NCBI RefSeq assembly: GCF_900091845.1
Contig: NZ_FMCI01000325.1
Coordinates: 1-38,736 of the forward strand
Length of the DNA: 38,736 nucleotides
From: Streptomyces sp. SolWspMP-5a-2
GTDB lineage: Bacteria; Actinomycetota; Actinomycetes; Streptomycetales; Streptomycetaceae
Reading direction: 5' to 3'
Shown here piece after piece: positions 24,108 to 32,008 of this stretch; the first letter of the stretch is position 1; the number at the start of each line of letters is the position of its first letter. The notes under the pieces are model-generated. The model searched no databases. It was not told where the DNA came from and saw only the letters and a list, made by a program, of their open reading frames with translations. The position numbers and the translations under genes were made by a program.

Positions 24108-27100
24108 ATGGCCACCACACCGGCGGCACCCGCAAACGGCAATACTGCTTTGAACTTCGAGGCGAAGATCCGCGACGCGCTGCTCGCCTCGCTCGAACGG
24201 CACATCCTCACCGAGGCAGCCGGGGGGCAACTGCCCGCCCGAGTTCGCCTCACCGACGCGCAGAGGCGCGCGATCTGGCTCGGACAGCTGTCCAGCGAAC
24301 CGCAGTTGACTGTCGATCGAGTCAGGGGCCTCAGCGGAGATCGCCTGGTCCCGGCGGCGCAAGGATTCTCATTCCGGCTCGCCGGGTCGGCTCCCGCCGA
24401 GATCGACGTCGAGGTCAGCTTCGCGGTGTACATCGCGTTGCACGCCTCACAGGCCGAGCAGCGCGCGTTCACACACGCGGTCACGGACGACGTCGACCCC
24501 TCCGCAGCCGCTAAGGCCGCCGCCCAGGTGGGCGGGAAGACACCCGGCCGCCAACTGGCCGCAGTCTGGATGAAGGTGCCCGTCGGACCGGTCAGCGTGC
24601 GCGTGGAGGTCCACGACGGGGCACGCGGATCGACGCGCTTCGGCGCCCAGGCCGTCGAGGACGCGATTCGAGCCGCTGTGCGGCCAGCCGCAGGTAGCGA
24701 GCCCTTTCGTCCCCGTCGCACGGCATCACCAGTCGGATCCCTGCCACGCGACGCCGACATGGCCGACGACCCGGCATGGGCGTCGTACTGCGCCAGCAAC
24801 TTGATCGCGGCGGCCGACGCCGCCCTCCCCCAATTCGCCGCCGCGCTCGACGTCGACGTCTTGGCGACCGAGGCGGGACGCGACGTCCTGATCACTCTCG
24901 TGAACACCACGCCGCCCGAGGATGCCCAGTTCGCCGATCAGGCTCGTATGATCCCCTTTGACCGGAAACACCTGGACACCCGGCTCTACGAAGCCAGAGT
25001 CACGGCGCGCACCGACGCAGCTCTGGCCCCGTACACCCTGGAACAGGTGGCGAACTCCCACCGCTACGACCGCACCGTACCCGCTTTCGGGCAGGCCGCC
25101 CCGGTGGTCGCGGGAATCGACCCCGCAACCGGCGTGACGACGTTCGAATCCGGTTATGGGGCGACTGCCCTGACCCAGCGCCCCCACCCCCGGACAACCT
25201 CTGACGGGGGCAAGACCATCGACGCCAGGTTCGACGCTGTGATCGCCGACCCGGTCGTGGCGGTCACCGCGATCGTCGACGCCCATGCCGCGTGGGTAGT
25301 CGAGCACTGGTCGGATGCCGCCCTGACTGCACGCGCGACAGCTAGAGGCTGGAGCGACGAAGCCATCGCGGAGGCCAAGAGGGATGCCGACACCGCCCGG
25401 GACGAGGTTGAGTGGATCCGCGCCGGCGTCCGCACCATCGAGCGCGACGAGGTGCTGCGTGAAGCCTTCGTCCTCGCCAACCGAGCCATGCAGATGGTGG
25501 GCGCAAGCAAGGGCTACGACTCGTGGCGCCTGTTCCAGATCGCCTGGATGGTCGGCTGCCTGCCAGCCGTCGCGGACCCAGAGGCCGATCCCAGCGTTCA
25601 GATCGAGACCGTGCAGACTGGTGGCGGTAAGTCCGAGGCTTACCTCGGTGTCATGCTCATTCACCTGTTCCACGCCCGCCTCACGGGAGAAACGGCCGGC
25701 GTGAACGTCTGGGCGCGCTTCCCTCTGCGACTGCTGTCCACGCAGCAGACCGCTCGCTTCGCCGAAGCCGTGTTCGCGGCCGAGGTCCTGCGCCGAAACG
25801 ATCCGCGGATCAGCGGCGGAGATCCGTTCGGTGTTGGCTTCTTCGTCGGTAGCACCAACACGCCCAACCGTATCTATGCGGCCAACAGTCAGTACTCGAA
25901 CGGCGTCGACCCGCACTCGCCGAAACTCGCCGAACGCTGCCGTGTCCTGGAACATTGCCCCGCTTGCGATCCGTCCGGCAGCGGCCGCAAGGTCCTCGTC
26001 CAGTTCGACGAGGCTAGTTGGACCATGCGGCACATTTGCCAGAACCCCGCGTGTCCGCTCTCCGGAGTACTGCCAATCTGGGTCGTCGACGATGACATTT
26101 ACCGAAACGCCCCGTCCGTACTAGTCGGCACTGTCGACCGGCTCGCTCAGATCGCCCAGAACAAGGCATTCCAGATCATCTTCGGCCAGGCACAGTCCCG
26201 ATGCCCTCGCCACGGATATACACCGGACCCGACCTACTGCGCCGTCTTCGGCTGCAAGGCCCCGCAGGTGCCGATGCCACCCGGCTTCGGGTCTCTGCGC
26301 TGCGAGATCGCCGACGAGCTGCACCTCCTGGAGGAGAGTCTTGGCGCCCTCGACGGCATGTACGAAACGCTCCTGCAGCGGATCGGCACCAGGCTTGGCA
26401 ACCGGCCCCTCCACATCGTGGCCGCGACCGCCACCCTTGAGGGCTACGAGAACCAGGTGCTCCATCTCTACCAGCGTTCAGCCCGCCGCTTCCCCGCCCC
26501 CGGCCCTGACGCCGGCGAGACGTTCTTCTCCTACACCGACCCCGAGGATCCCTTGCGCCGCTACGTCGGAGTGCGGCCTCGCGGCATCACCATGGTCACC
26601 GCCGCCGCAGAGGTGACCCGTATGTACGCCGCATGGCTTGAGCGATCCATCGCGAACCCCGCCTCAGCGGCCGCCGACGCCGGACTCAACCACGCCGATC
26701 CACACGCCCTCTCGGTAGTGGAGAAGGCACTACGCGATGACTACGCGGTCCTGCTCGGGTACTGCCTACGCAACGAGGACCTCTCCTCGTACACACGCGA
26801 CGATCGCGTCAGGTCCCTGGTCGAGACCAGCGACAACCTCGCGATCATCTCCGGCAGCGCCGAGCCCGCCGCTGTCCGCGAGGCGGTCCGTCGGCTCGGT
26901 GCTCCACCAGAGGACCCCAGCCGCCGCATCCGGCTCATCGCCGCCACCAGGGCGATCGGCCACGGCTTCGACTCGCCGCGTCTCGGCGTCATGGTTCTAA
27001 TGGGCACGCCCACTCAAGCGGCGGAAGTCATCCAGGCCACGGCTCGGGTCGGTCGAACCCACCCCGGCTTGATCGTGCATGTGTTCAATCCGTCACGAGA

Positions 27101-27563
27101 CCGCGACGCGTCTGTCTTCCGTTACTACACGGCGTGGATCACCTATCTCGATCGACTCGTGCACAAGGTACCGGTCAACCGCGAGTCGCTGCCCGTGCTC
27201 CGCAGGGTGCTCTCTGGAGCGCTCATGGCCTGGACGCTCCAGGTCTACGAAGTCGCATGGACCAAGTCGGGCAAAGGCCGATACGCCCTCAGCAAGTCCG
27301 ACCAGTTCCGCAAGGCCCTCGACACAGCATTCCTCGATCGGACTCGCCTGATCGAAGATCTGTCAGCCGGCCTCGGCCTGAACCCAGCTAACCCCTACCA
27401 CGACATGCACCGCACGGAGGTCGTTCGGTACGTCGACGCGATGATGTCCGTCGTGTCTGTGTCCGGCGAGTCCAACACGAGGACGGCCGACCTCCTGGAC
27501 CCGTCAGTCCCGCGTTCGCTGCGCGACATCGAGGCACCGATCACCATTCACGGAAACGTGTGA
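24108..27563 (+). CDS. drmA: DrmA, DISARM helicase
   Basis: The ATG at 24108 (MATTPAAPANGN) follows GGAG at nine bases. An in-frame ATG at 24009 would shorten the gap to drmE to 18 bp but lacks a good ribosome binding site. The 1151-residue product is an SF2 helicase. It shows QTGGGKSEAYLG (Walker A, about residue 502), ADELHLLEE (DExH box, about 735), AATATLEG (motif III, about 770), ATRAIGHGFDSPR (motif V) and QATARVGRTHPG (motif VI, about 975). Between motifs I and II lies a Cys-rich insertion (CRVLEHCPACD, CQNPACP, CPRHGY, CAVFGCK; about 605-720) that probably binds zinc. DrmA works with DrmB as the core DISARM complex that acts on incoming phage DNA. drmB follows after 10 bp. Confidence 0.85.
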   Translation: MATTPAAPANGNTALNFEAKIRDALLASLERHILTEAAGGQLPARVRLTDAQRRAIWLGQLSSEPQLTVDRVRGLSGDRLVPAAQGFSFRLAGSAPAEIDVEVSFAVYIALHASQAEQRAFTHAVTDDVDPSAAAKAAAQVGGKTPGRQLAAVWMKVPVGPVSVRVEVHDGARGSTRFGAQAVEDAIRAAVRPAAGSEPFRPRRTASPVGSLPRDADMADDPAWASYCASNLIAAADAALPQFAAALDVDVLATEAGRDVLITLVNTTPPEDAQFADQARMIPFDRKHLDTRLYEARVTARTDAALAPYTLEQVANSHRYDRTVPAFGQAAPVVAGIDPATGVTTFESGYGATALTQRPHPRTTSDGGKTIDARFDAVIADPVVAVTAIVDAHAAWVVEHWSDAALTARATARGWSDEAIAEAKRDADTARDEVEWIRAGVRTIERDEVLREAFVLANRAMQMVGASKGYDSWRLFQIAWMVGCLPAVADPEADPSVQIETVQTGGGKSEAYLGVMLIHLFHARLTGETAGVNVWARFPLRLLSTQQTARFAEAVFAAEVLRRNDPRISGGDPFGVGFFVGSTNTPNRIYAANSQYSNGVDPHSPKLAERCRVLEHCPACDPSGSGRKVLVQFDEASWTMRHICQNPACPLSGVLPIWVVDDDIYRNAPSVLVGTVDRLAQIAQNKAFQIIFGQAQSRCPRHGYTPDPTYCAVFGCKAPQVPMPPGFGSLRCEIADELHLLEESLGALDGMYETLLQRIGTRLGNRPLHIVAATATLEGYENQVLHLYQRSARRFPAPGPDAGETFFSYTDPEDPLRRYVGVRPRGITMVTAAAEVTRMYAAWLERSIANPASAAADAGLNHADPHALSVVEKALRDDYAVLLGYCLRNEDLSSYTRDDRVRSLVETSDNLAIISGSAEPAAVREAVRRLGAPPEDPSRRIRLIAATRAIGHGFDSPRLGVMVLMGTPTQAAEVIQATARVGRTHPGLIVHVFNPSRDRDASVFRYYTAWITYLDRLVHKVPVNRESLPVLRRVLSGALMAWTLQVYEVAWTKSGKGRYALSKSDQFRKALDTAFLDRTRLIEDLSAGLGLNPANPYHDMHRTEVVRYVDAMMSVVSVSGESNTRTADLLDPSVPRSLRDIEAPITIHGNV

Positions 27564-27573
27564 GGAGCGCTCC

Positions 27574-29418
27574 ATGACCTACGACACGTTGAACCGCAGC
27601 GCCACCCAGGCGCTGTGGAACCACATGCCAGGCCAGCCGTACAACTGGGACAACCAGGTGTCCGTCATCGGCGAGCCGCCCCGACACGCCGCACCACTCG
27701 ATGTCCCGGAAGCATGGCTCGCCCCCCAGTTGAAGCGACTGATCCAGCCCTTCGCCCAACAGCATTCCGGAATTCCGAACTCCGGTCCGGAACTCGACAT
27801 CATCGAGCGTGGGCAATACAGCATCGTCGAGGCCCATGACCTGCAGGCATCACGATTCCCAAACACATTCATCTGCCGCGAGTGCGGCCACCTAAGCTCC
27901 GTCAATCCCACCAGTCAGACGCCCACTTGCCCCCTCGGACACGGCCCCAAGCCTCAGTTCCAGTTCGCCGAAGCGCATAACTGCGGCCTGCTGCGCGAGA
28001 TCCGGGCTCCCAGATGCGCTAACAATTGTTCCGGGCCGATGCTCCTGCGGAACTGGCGCGTGCTGGACACCCGCCAATGGGTGTGGCAATGCGGCAAGTG
28101 CGGCACGCGCGCGGAGCGACGTGTTGTCTACTGCCCCGACTGCAAGACCAGTCCCACGTCTGTGCTGCGCGTGCCACAAACCTCCCTGCACTATCCGCAG
28201 TCCTTGACCGTGATCAATCCGCCCACACGCTCCGAGTACACCGGCATGAAGGGCGACACGATCGGCGCCGCCGCCGTCGGACAGCTCATCGGAGCGGTTG
28301 CCCCGGGCCTCGACGCGCTTCGCGCCGCGACCAGCGGAGGCAGTGGTGACGACACACTGGCGCAGGTCAAGGTCACCTGTGAGGCGCTCGGGATCCACCC
28401 CGGCGATCCTTTGTACGAGTCGATGATGGACAAAGCGCGTCAGGCCGCCGTGTCCGTAGGGGGTTGGCAGGAGGAGGTCGAGGCTCTCGCGCTTCCCCCA
28501 GAGACTCTAGACGTCATCGGCGACGAGGCGTTCTCCCTCACCCGCGCCGCAGCGGCGCCGTCGCTCGACGTCGATGGCCTGCTGCGGAACCCCCCGTCGG
28601 CCGACCTGATCGCTACGTATGGCGAGTACCGCGAGTTGTTCGACCGCTACAAACTGGCCGACGTTACCTTGCTGCGCGAACTTCCAATCGCAAACGTGGT
28701 CGCTGGCTACACACGGATCTCGGCCCACGCCGTCCAGCAGACACGCGGCGGCGACAAGGGCACGTGGTTCAAGTTCTTCCCAGCGTCCAACAGCAGGTAC
28801 CCCATGTACGGCAAGCGGACCGAGACGGAGGGTTTACTCGTCCGCATCAAGCCTCTGGACGTAATCCGCTGGCTGGTCGACTCCGGCGTCGTTCCCGACC
28901 CTGAGGTCACGGACGAATCGAACGCGTACAAGTGGCTGCTGCGAGTCCGAGAACCCGTCGTCGATGTGTTCAACGCCCCGGAGCAGCGGATCACCCGCAG
29001 CGTCCTCGGCTTGGTCCACTCGATGTCTCATCGGTTCATGAAGGCCATCGCGGCCCGGTGCGGACTCAATATCGACTCGCTCGCCGAGTACCTCTTCCCC
29101 TCAGCGCTGGCGTTCCTTGTCTACGCCAACACTCGCAGCGACTTCACGTTGGGCGGCATCGAGCACGTATATCGCTACGACCTCGCCGACGCGTTGTCCG
29201 AGCTCGCCGCCGATCCGCGGTGCGTCTTCGACCCGCCGTGCCGCCGCTCCTTCGGAGGCGCATGCGCGGCTTGCTTGCACACCAGCGAAATCTCCTGCGA
29301 GCGGTTTAATACGGTTCTAGACCGCAACCTCCTGTTCGGCACCCTGCCCTCTGTAGATGGCACGGATCCCAGCGGGGCACCGGACGAAATCACATGGCAG
29401 GCGTTCTGGGCTCCGTGA
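27574..29418 (+). CDS. drmB: DrmB, DISARM DUF1998-domain protein
   Basis: The ATG lies seven bases after GAGGAG and 10 bp after the drmA stop. The 614-residue product is the usual DrmB length. The N-terminal third carries zinc-ribbon motifs (CRECGHLSS near residue 105, CPLGH, CANNC, CGKCG and CPDCK near 190). The C-terminal DUF1998 region (about 490-600) has HSMSHRFMKAIAARCGL and the Cys cluster CRRSFGGACAACLHTSEISC. DrmB partners DrmA in DNA recognition in DISARM, and DUF1998 proteins typically accompany helicases of this type. A strong hairpin just after the stop ends the operon. No drmC (phospholipase D-type nuclease) follows. Confidence 0.87.
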   Translation: MTYDTLNRSATQALWNHMPGQPYNWDNQVSVIGEPPRHAAPLDVPEAWLAPQLKRLIQPFAQQHSGIPNSGPELDIIERGQYSIVEAHDLQASRFPNTFICRECGHLSSVNPTSQTPTCPLGHGPKPQFQFAEAHNCGLLREIRAPRCANNCSGPMLLRNWRVLDTRQWVWQCGKCGTRAERRVVYCPDCKTSPTSVLRVPQTSLHYPQSLTVINPPTRSEYTGMKGDTIGAAAVGQLIGAVAPGLDALRAATSGGSGDDTLAQVKVTCEALGIHPGDPLYESMMDKARQAAVSVGGWQEEVEALALPPETLDVIGDEAFSLTRAAAAPSLDVDGLLRNPPSADLIATYGEYRELFDRYKLADVTLLRELPIANVVAGYTRISAHAVQQTRGGDKGTWFKFFPASNSRYPMYGKRTETEGLLVRIKPLDVIRWLVDSGVVPDPEVTDESNAYKWLLRVREPVVDVFNAPEQRITRSVLGLVHSMSHRFMKAIAARCGLNIDSLAEYLFPSALAFLVYANTRSDFTLGGIEHVYRYDLADALSELAADPRCVFDPPCRRSFGGACAACLHTSEISCERFNTVLDRNLLFGTLPSVDGTDPSGAPDEITWQAFWAP

Positions 29419-29421
29419 GCC

Positions 29422-29451
29422 GTGGGCCTTCATCGCTTGGTGAAGGCCCAC
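29422..29451. terminator. Strong terminator after drmB
   Basis: GTGGGCCTTCA and TGAAGGCCCAC form a perfect 11-bp stem with an 8-nt loop directly after the drmB stop, between the two convergent defence operons. Confidence 0.8.
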
Positions 29452-29676
29452 CTAGCGTGCCCTTGCGGACGTTCAAGGTAGTGGTGGCGGGATAGGGCGA
29501 CGAGCCCCTCGGGCAGCAGGAACTCGCCATGCCTGCCACCAACTTGGGTCCATCACCTCACCAGCAGTTCGTCCTGCTTTCGATCTCCCGCCCCTAGCGC
29601 GGCCACGACCTGGCCCCGAACAAACCGCTGACCGCGTCAGAGCCTCGGACGTCCCGTTATGGAGAGTCGCCCGAGG

Positions 29677-30333
29677 CTAGTCGATGAGGGTGGGCTGCGA
29701 TGGGCCATGGCCACCACCTGCCGCTCCAAGGTAGTCAGGGTTCGGGATCATCTCGCGGTGTAGGTACCGCAAGTCCGCGCCGCAACGCTCAGCGACTCGT
29801 TTCTGTCGCGTGCGCTCAGCCGTGGAGACGGTCTCACCGTTGCGGGTCGTGATGACGATCGCGGGCCGCTCCACCGAGTCGATGGCCTCGTTCAGCGCGG
29901 CCCAGACGAGGTCACGAAAGGTTCCAGCGCGGCCCCAGCAAACGTACCGAGTGGCGTCGCCAGCGATGGCATAGCAGTGGTTCGGCTTCTCTCCAACCGA
30001 ATCGGGCTTCATCGCCCAGCCGCTGCCACATGCCGCGCGGACAATTTCCTCCGGCCCCTGGAATCTATTTACCGCATAGCGAACATAGCTTCCGATCCCC
30101 TCCTGTGCTCGGGCGTACTCCTTCATCGGAACGTCCTTGATCCAGACCCTGGCGTCCTTCTCAGGCCCGTAAGAGAGCAGGACTCCACCAACCTTGGGAT
30201 CCTCGATCCATCTCCGGTACTGGTTCGTCTTCTCGGTGTTGCTCAAGAACTCCCAGTCCAAGTCGTTGGCCTGTTGGTAGATCTCAATGAGGAGGCGTTC
30301 GCGAATAGGCGCAGGCAATTGCTGCAAGGCCAC
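29677..30333 (-). CDS. Unrecognised 218-residue protein, last gene of the methyltransferase/ATPase/helicase set
   Basis: The GTG start (30333) lies a few bases after the helicase stop. The ribosome binding site AGGAG is inside the helicase's last codons, so translation is probably coupled. The product is soluble. An N-terminal helical region (PAPIRERLLIEIYQQANDLDWEFLSNTEKTNQ in part) is followed by GGVLLSYGPEKDARVWIKDV, then CYAIAGDATRYVCWGRAGTFRDLVWAALNEAI near residues 120-155. A strand (RPAIVITTRNG) and a basic segment (ERTRQKRVAERCGADLRYLHREM) close it. It lacks the HxKxxxxD motif of DrmC, so it is not a substitute phospholipase D. A nucleic-acid-related accessory role is suggested only by its position. 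I do not recognise the family. Confidence 0.7.
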   Translation of the reverse strand: MALQQLPAPIRERLLIEIYQQANDLDWEFLSNTEKTNQYRRWIEDPKVGGVLLSYGPEKDARVWIKDVPMKEYARAQEGIGSYVRYAVNRFQGPEEIVRAACGSGWAMKPDSVGEKPNHCYAIAGDATRYVCWGRAGTFRDLVWAALNEAIDSVERPAIVITTRNGETVSTAERTRQKRVAERCGADLRYLHREMIPNPDYLGAAGGGHGPSQPTLID

Positions 30334-30338
30334 GGTGA

Positions 30339-31997
30339 TTACTCCTGGGGGGCGCGGGTGGCGGGGAACTGGAGTCGGTGCTCGTCGTACGCGGTCTCAA
30401 GACTGGCCGCGTCCTTGATCCACTCATCCATGAGCGTGGCCACCTTCTGGTCGCTGAAGTCGATGTTCGACGGGGTGATCTTCCTGAGGGTCTCGATCTC
30501 ACCATCCCCGTCAAGCGCACGCTTGAGCTTGAGCGCGGCGGCGATGCGGCGGAGGTCGCTGACGAAGTCCAACACCGTGACTCGCTCCTTTCCATCGCGC
30601 AGGCGGAGCCCTCGCCCAAGCTGCTGAACGAAGATTCGGCGGGAGTGCGTGACTCGTGCGAAGCAGAGGATATTCACGTCCGGCACATCGACGCCCTCGT
30701 TGAGGATGTCGACCGCCGTCAGGATGGGCACCTCGCCGGCGCGGAAAGCAAGCAGACGGTTCTGCCGTTCCCTCTTGGCGAGTCCCGCGTGAATAGCGAG
30801 CGCACCTGACCACAGGGGGGTGCGCCGCAGCATGTCAGCGAGCCGCTCCGCGTGTTCGATGGTGCGGCAGAAGACGATGGCTCGGGGATTGGCCGTGGCG
30901 GCCCAGGCGGTGGCAAGCTCGTCACGGATGGCCTCGTCTCGCTGCGGCAGGAAGAGCTTCGCGTTGAGTTCGGCCAATCCGTATGAGTGGTCACTGGCCT
31001 CGCGGACGATGTCCCAGTCGATGTCGTCGACGAACAGGCGATAGTCGACCTGGGCGAGGTAACCGCGCCTCATTCCCTCCTCGATCCCCAGGCTGAAGCT
31101 GGGGGCGCCGAGCTGATGGGTGATGTCGTGCTTATCACCGCGCCACGGGGTCGCGGTGACGCCCAAGTGGCGTGCCGATCTGAGGAGCTCCAACAGCTCG
31201 TCGTACTGGCCTTCCTCACCTACATGGTGAGCTTCGTCGATCATGACGAGCTCGGGGCGGTACCCGAATCGCGCGGCTGACAGCGCCGAGCCGACCGTCG
31301 CGCAGGTAAGCCCAGAGAGGTCATCAGGACGGGTGTCGCCCGTGAGGAGCCGTGTTGGAACGTCTTTGGGTAGGTGCCGCCAGAGCGCCCGCTCTAGTTG
31401 CTGTACGAGGTCTTTGGCGTGTGCGACAACCAGGACCTGGTCCTGCGGAGCGCGTCGCAGGTGCGCCGCGATCACCTCGCCTCCGACGACCGTTTTACCC
31501 AGGCCCGTGGCCAGCACGAGCAGTGCACGACCAGAGGCATCGAGGTCGACGGTCAGCGCCTGGAGTGCCTCAGCCTGATAAGGCCGAGGCGTCACTCGTC
31601 CGAAGCGGGGCGGTACCCGGTCGAAACTGGTCGTTAGGTCTGTTCCGCCCCACAAAAGGATTCCAGGACCAAGGCGTGCCAGATTCGCCACGCGCTGCCG
31701 AGCGTCAGGGCTGAAGCGAGTGTTGGTGACGACGACCGCCTTGTGAGCGCGATAGTGATCCCGGGCGCGAGCGACCTCGCCCACCGCGTCGGCTCCTACA
31801 GCTCCGCGTCGCTTCCACTTGCACTGGACTACCCAAGTCTCGCCCTTGCGGAGGGCGAGAATGTCACCGCCCTCGTCGCCGGAGCCGTCGATGTTGGACA
31901 CATCGGAAAAGCCCAGATGCCACAGCAGGCGCTCGATACGACGCGGAAACTGCAGTGGGCCGGAGTCCAGCAGGGAGGCGGCGTCGAGGAATTGCAT
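30339..31997 (-). CDS. Mrr-type nuclease-SF2 helicase fusion protein
   Basis: This 552-residue protein has two parts. Residues about 15-120 form an Mrr-like PD-(D/E)xK nuclease domain, with FPRRIERLLWHLGF, then GSGDEGGDILAL supplying the catalytic Asp and TWVVQCKWKR supplying Gln-x-Lys. Residues about 130-520 are an SF2 helicase: LVLATGLGKTVVGGEV (Walker A, about 162), MIDEAHH (DEAH, about 251), GVTATPWRGD (motif III, about 278), TAVDILNEGVDVPDV (motif V) and QQLGRGLRLRDG (motif VI, about 460). It resembles the restriction subunits of type I/III- and type IV-like systems, in which translocation feeds DNA to a nuclease. It starts 11 bp after the GHKL ATPase gene with GGGGAG before the ATG. I infer it is the restriction effector of the leftward module. 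Confidence 0.85.
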   Translation of the reverse strand: MQFLDAASLLDSGPLQFPRRIERLLWHLGFSDVSNIDGSGDEGGDILALRKGETWVVQCKWKRRGAVGADAVGEVARARDHYRAHKAVVVTNTRFSPDARQRVANLARLGPGILLWGGTDLTTSFDRVPPRFGRVTPRPYQAEALQALTVDLDASGRALLVLATGLGKTVVGGEVIAAHLRRAPQDQVLVVAHAKDLVQQLERALWRHLPKDVPTRLLTGDTRPDDLSGLTCATVGSALSAARFGYRPELVMIDEAHHVGEEGQYDELLELLRSARHLGVTATPWRGDKHDITHQLGAPSFSLGIEEGMRRGYLAQVDYRLFVDDIDWDIVREASDHSYGLAELNAKLFLPQRDEAIRDELATAWAATANPRAIVFCRTIEHAERLADMLRRTPLWSGALAIHAGLAKRERQNRLLAFRAGEVPILTAVDILNEGVDVPDVNILCFARVTHSRRIFVQQLGRGLRLRDGKERVTVLDFVSDLRRIAAALKLKRALDGDGEIETLRKITPSNIDFSDQKVATLMDEWIKDAASLETAYDEHRLQFPATRAPQE

Positions 31998-32008
31998 TCC
32001 GCTCTCCC

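Noticed and set aside
29677..30333. drmC (phospholipase D family) assignment by position and size
   Set aside because: No HxKxxxxD motif is present and the gene lies on the opposite strand in another operon.
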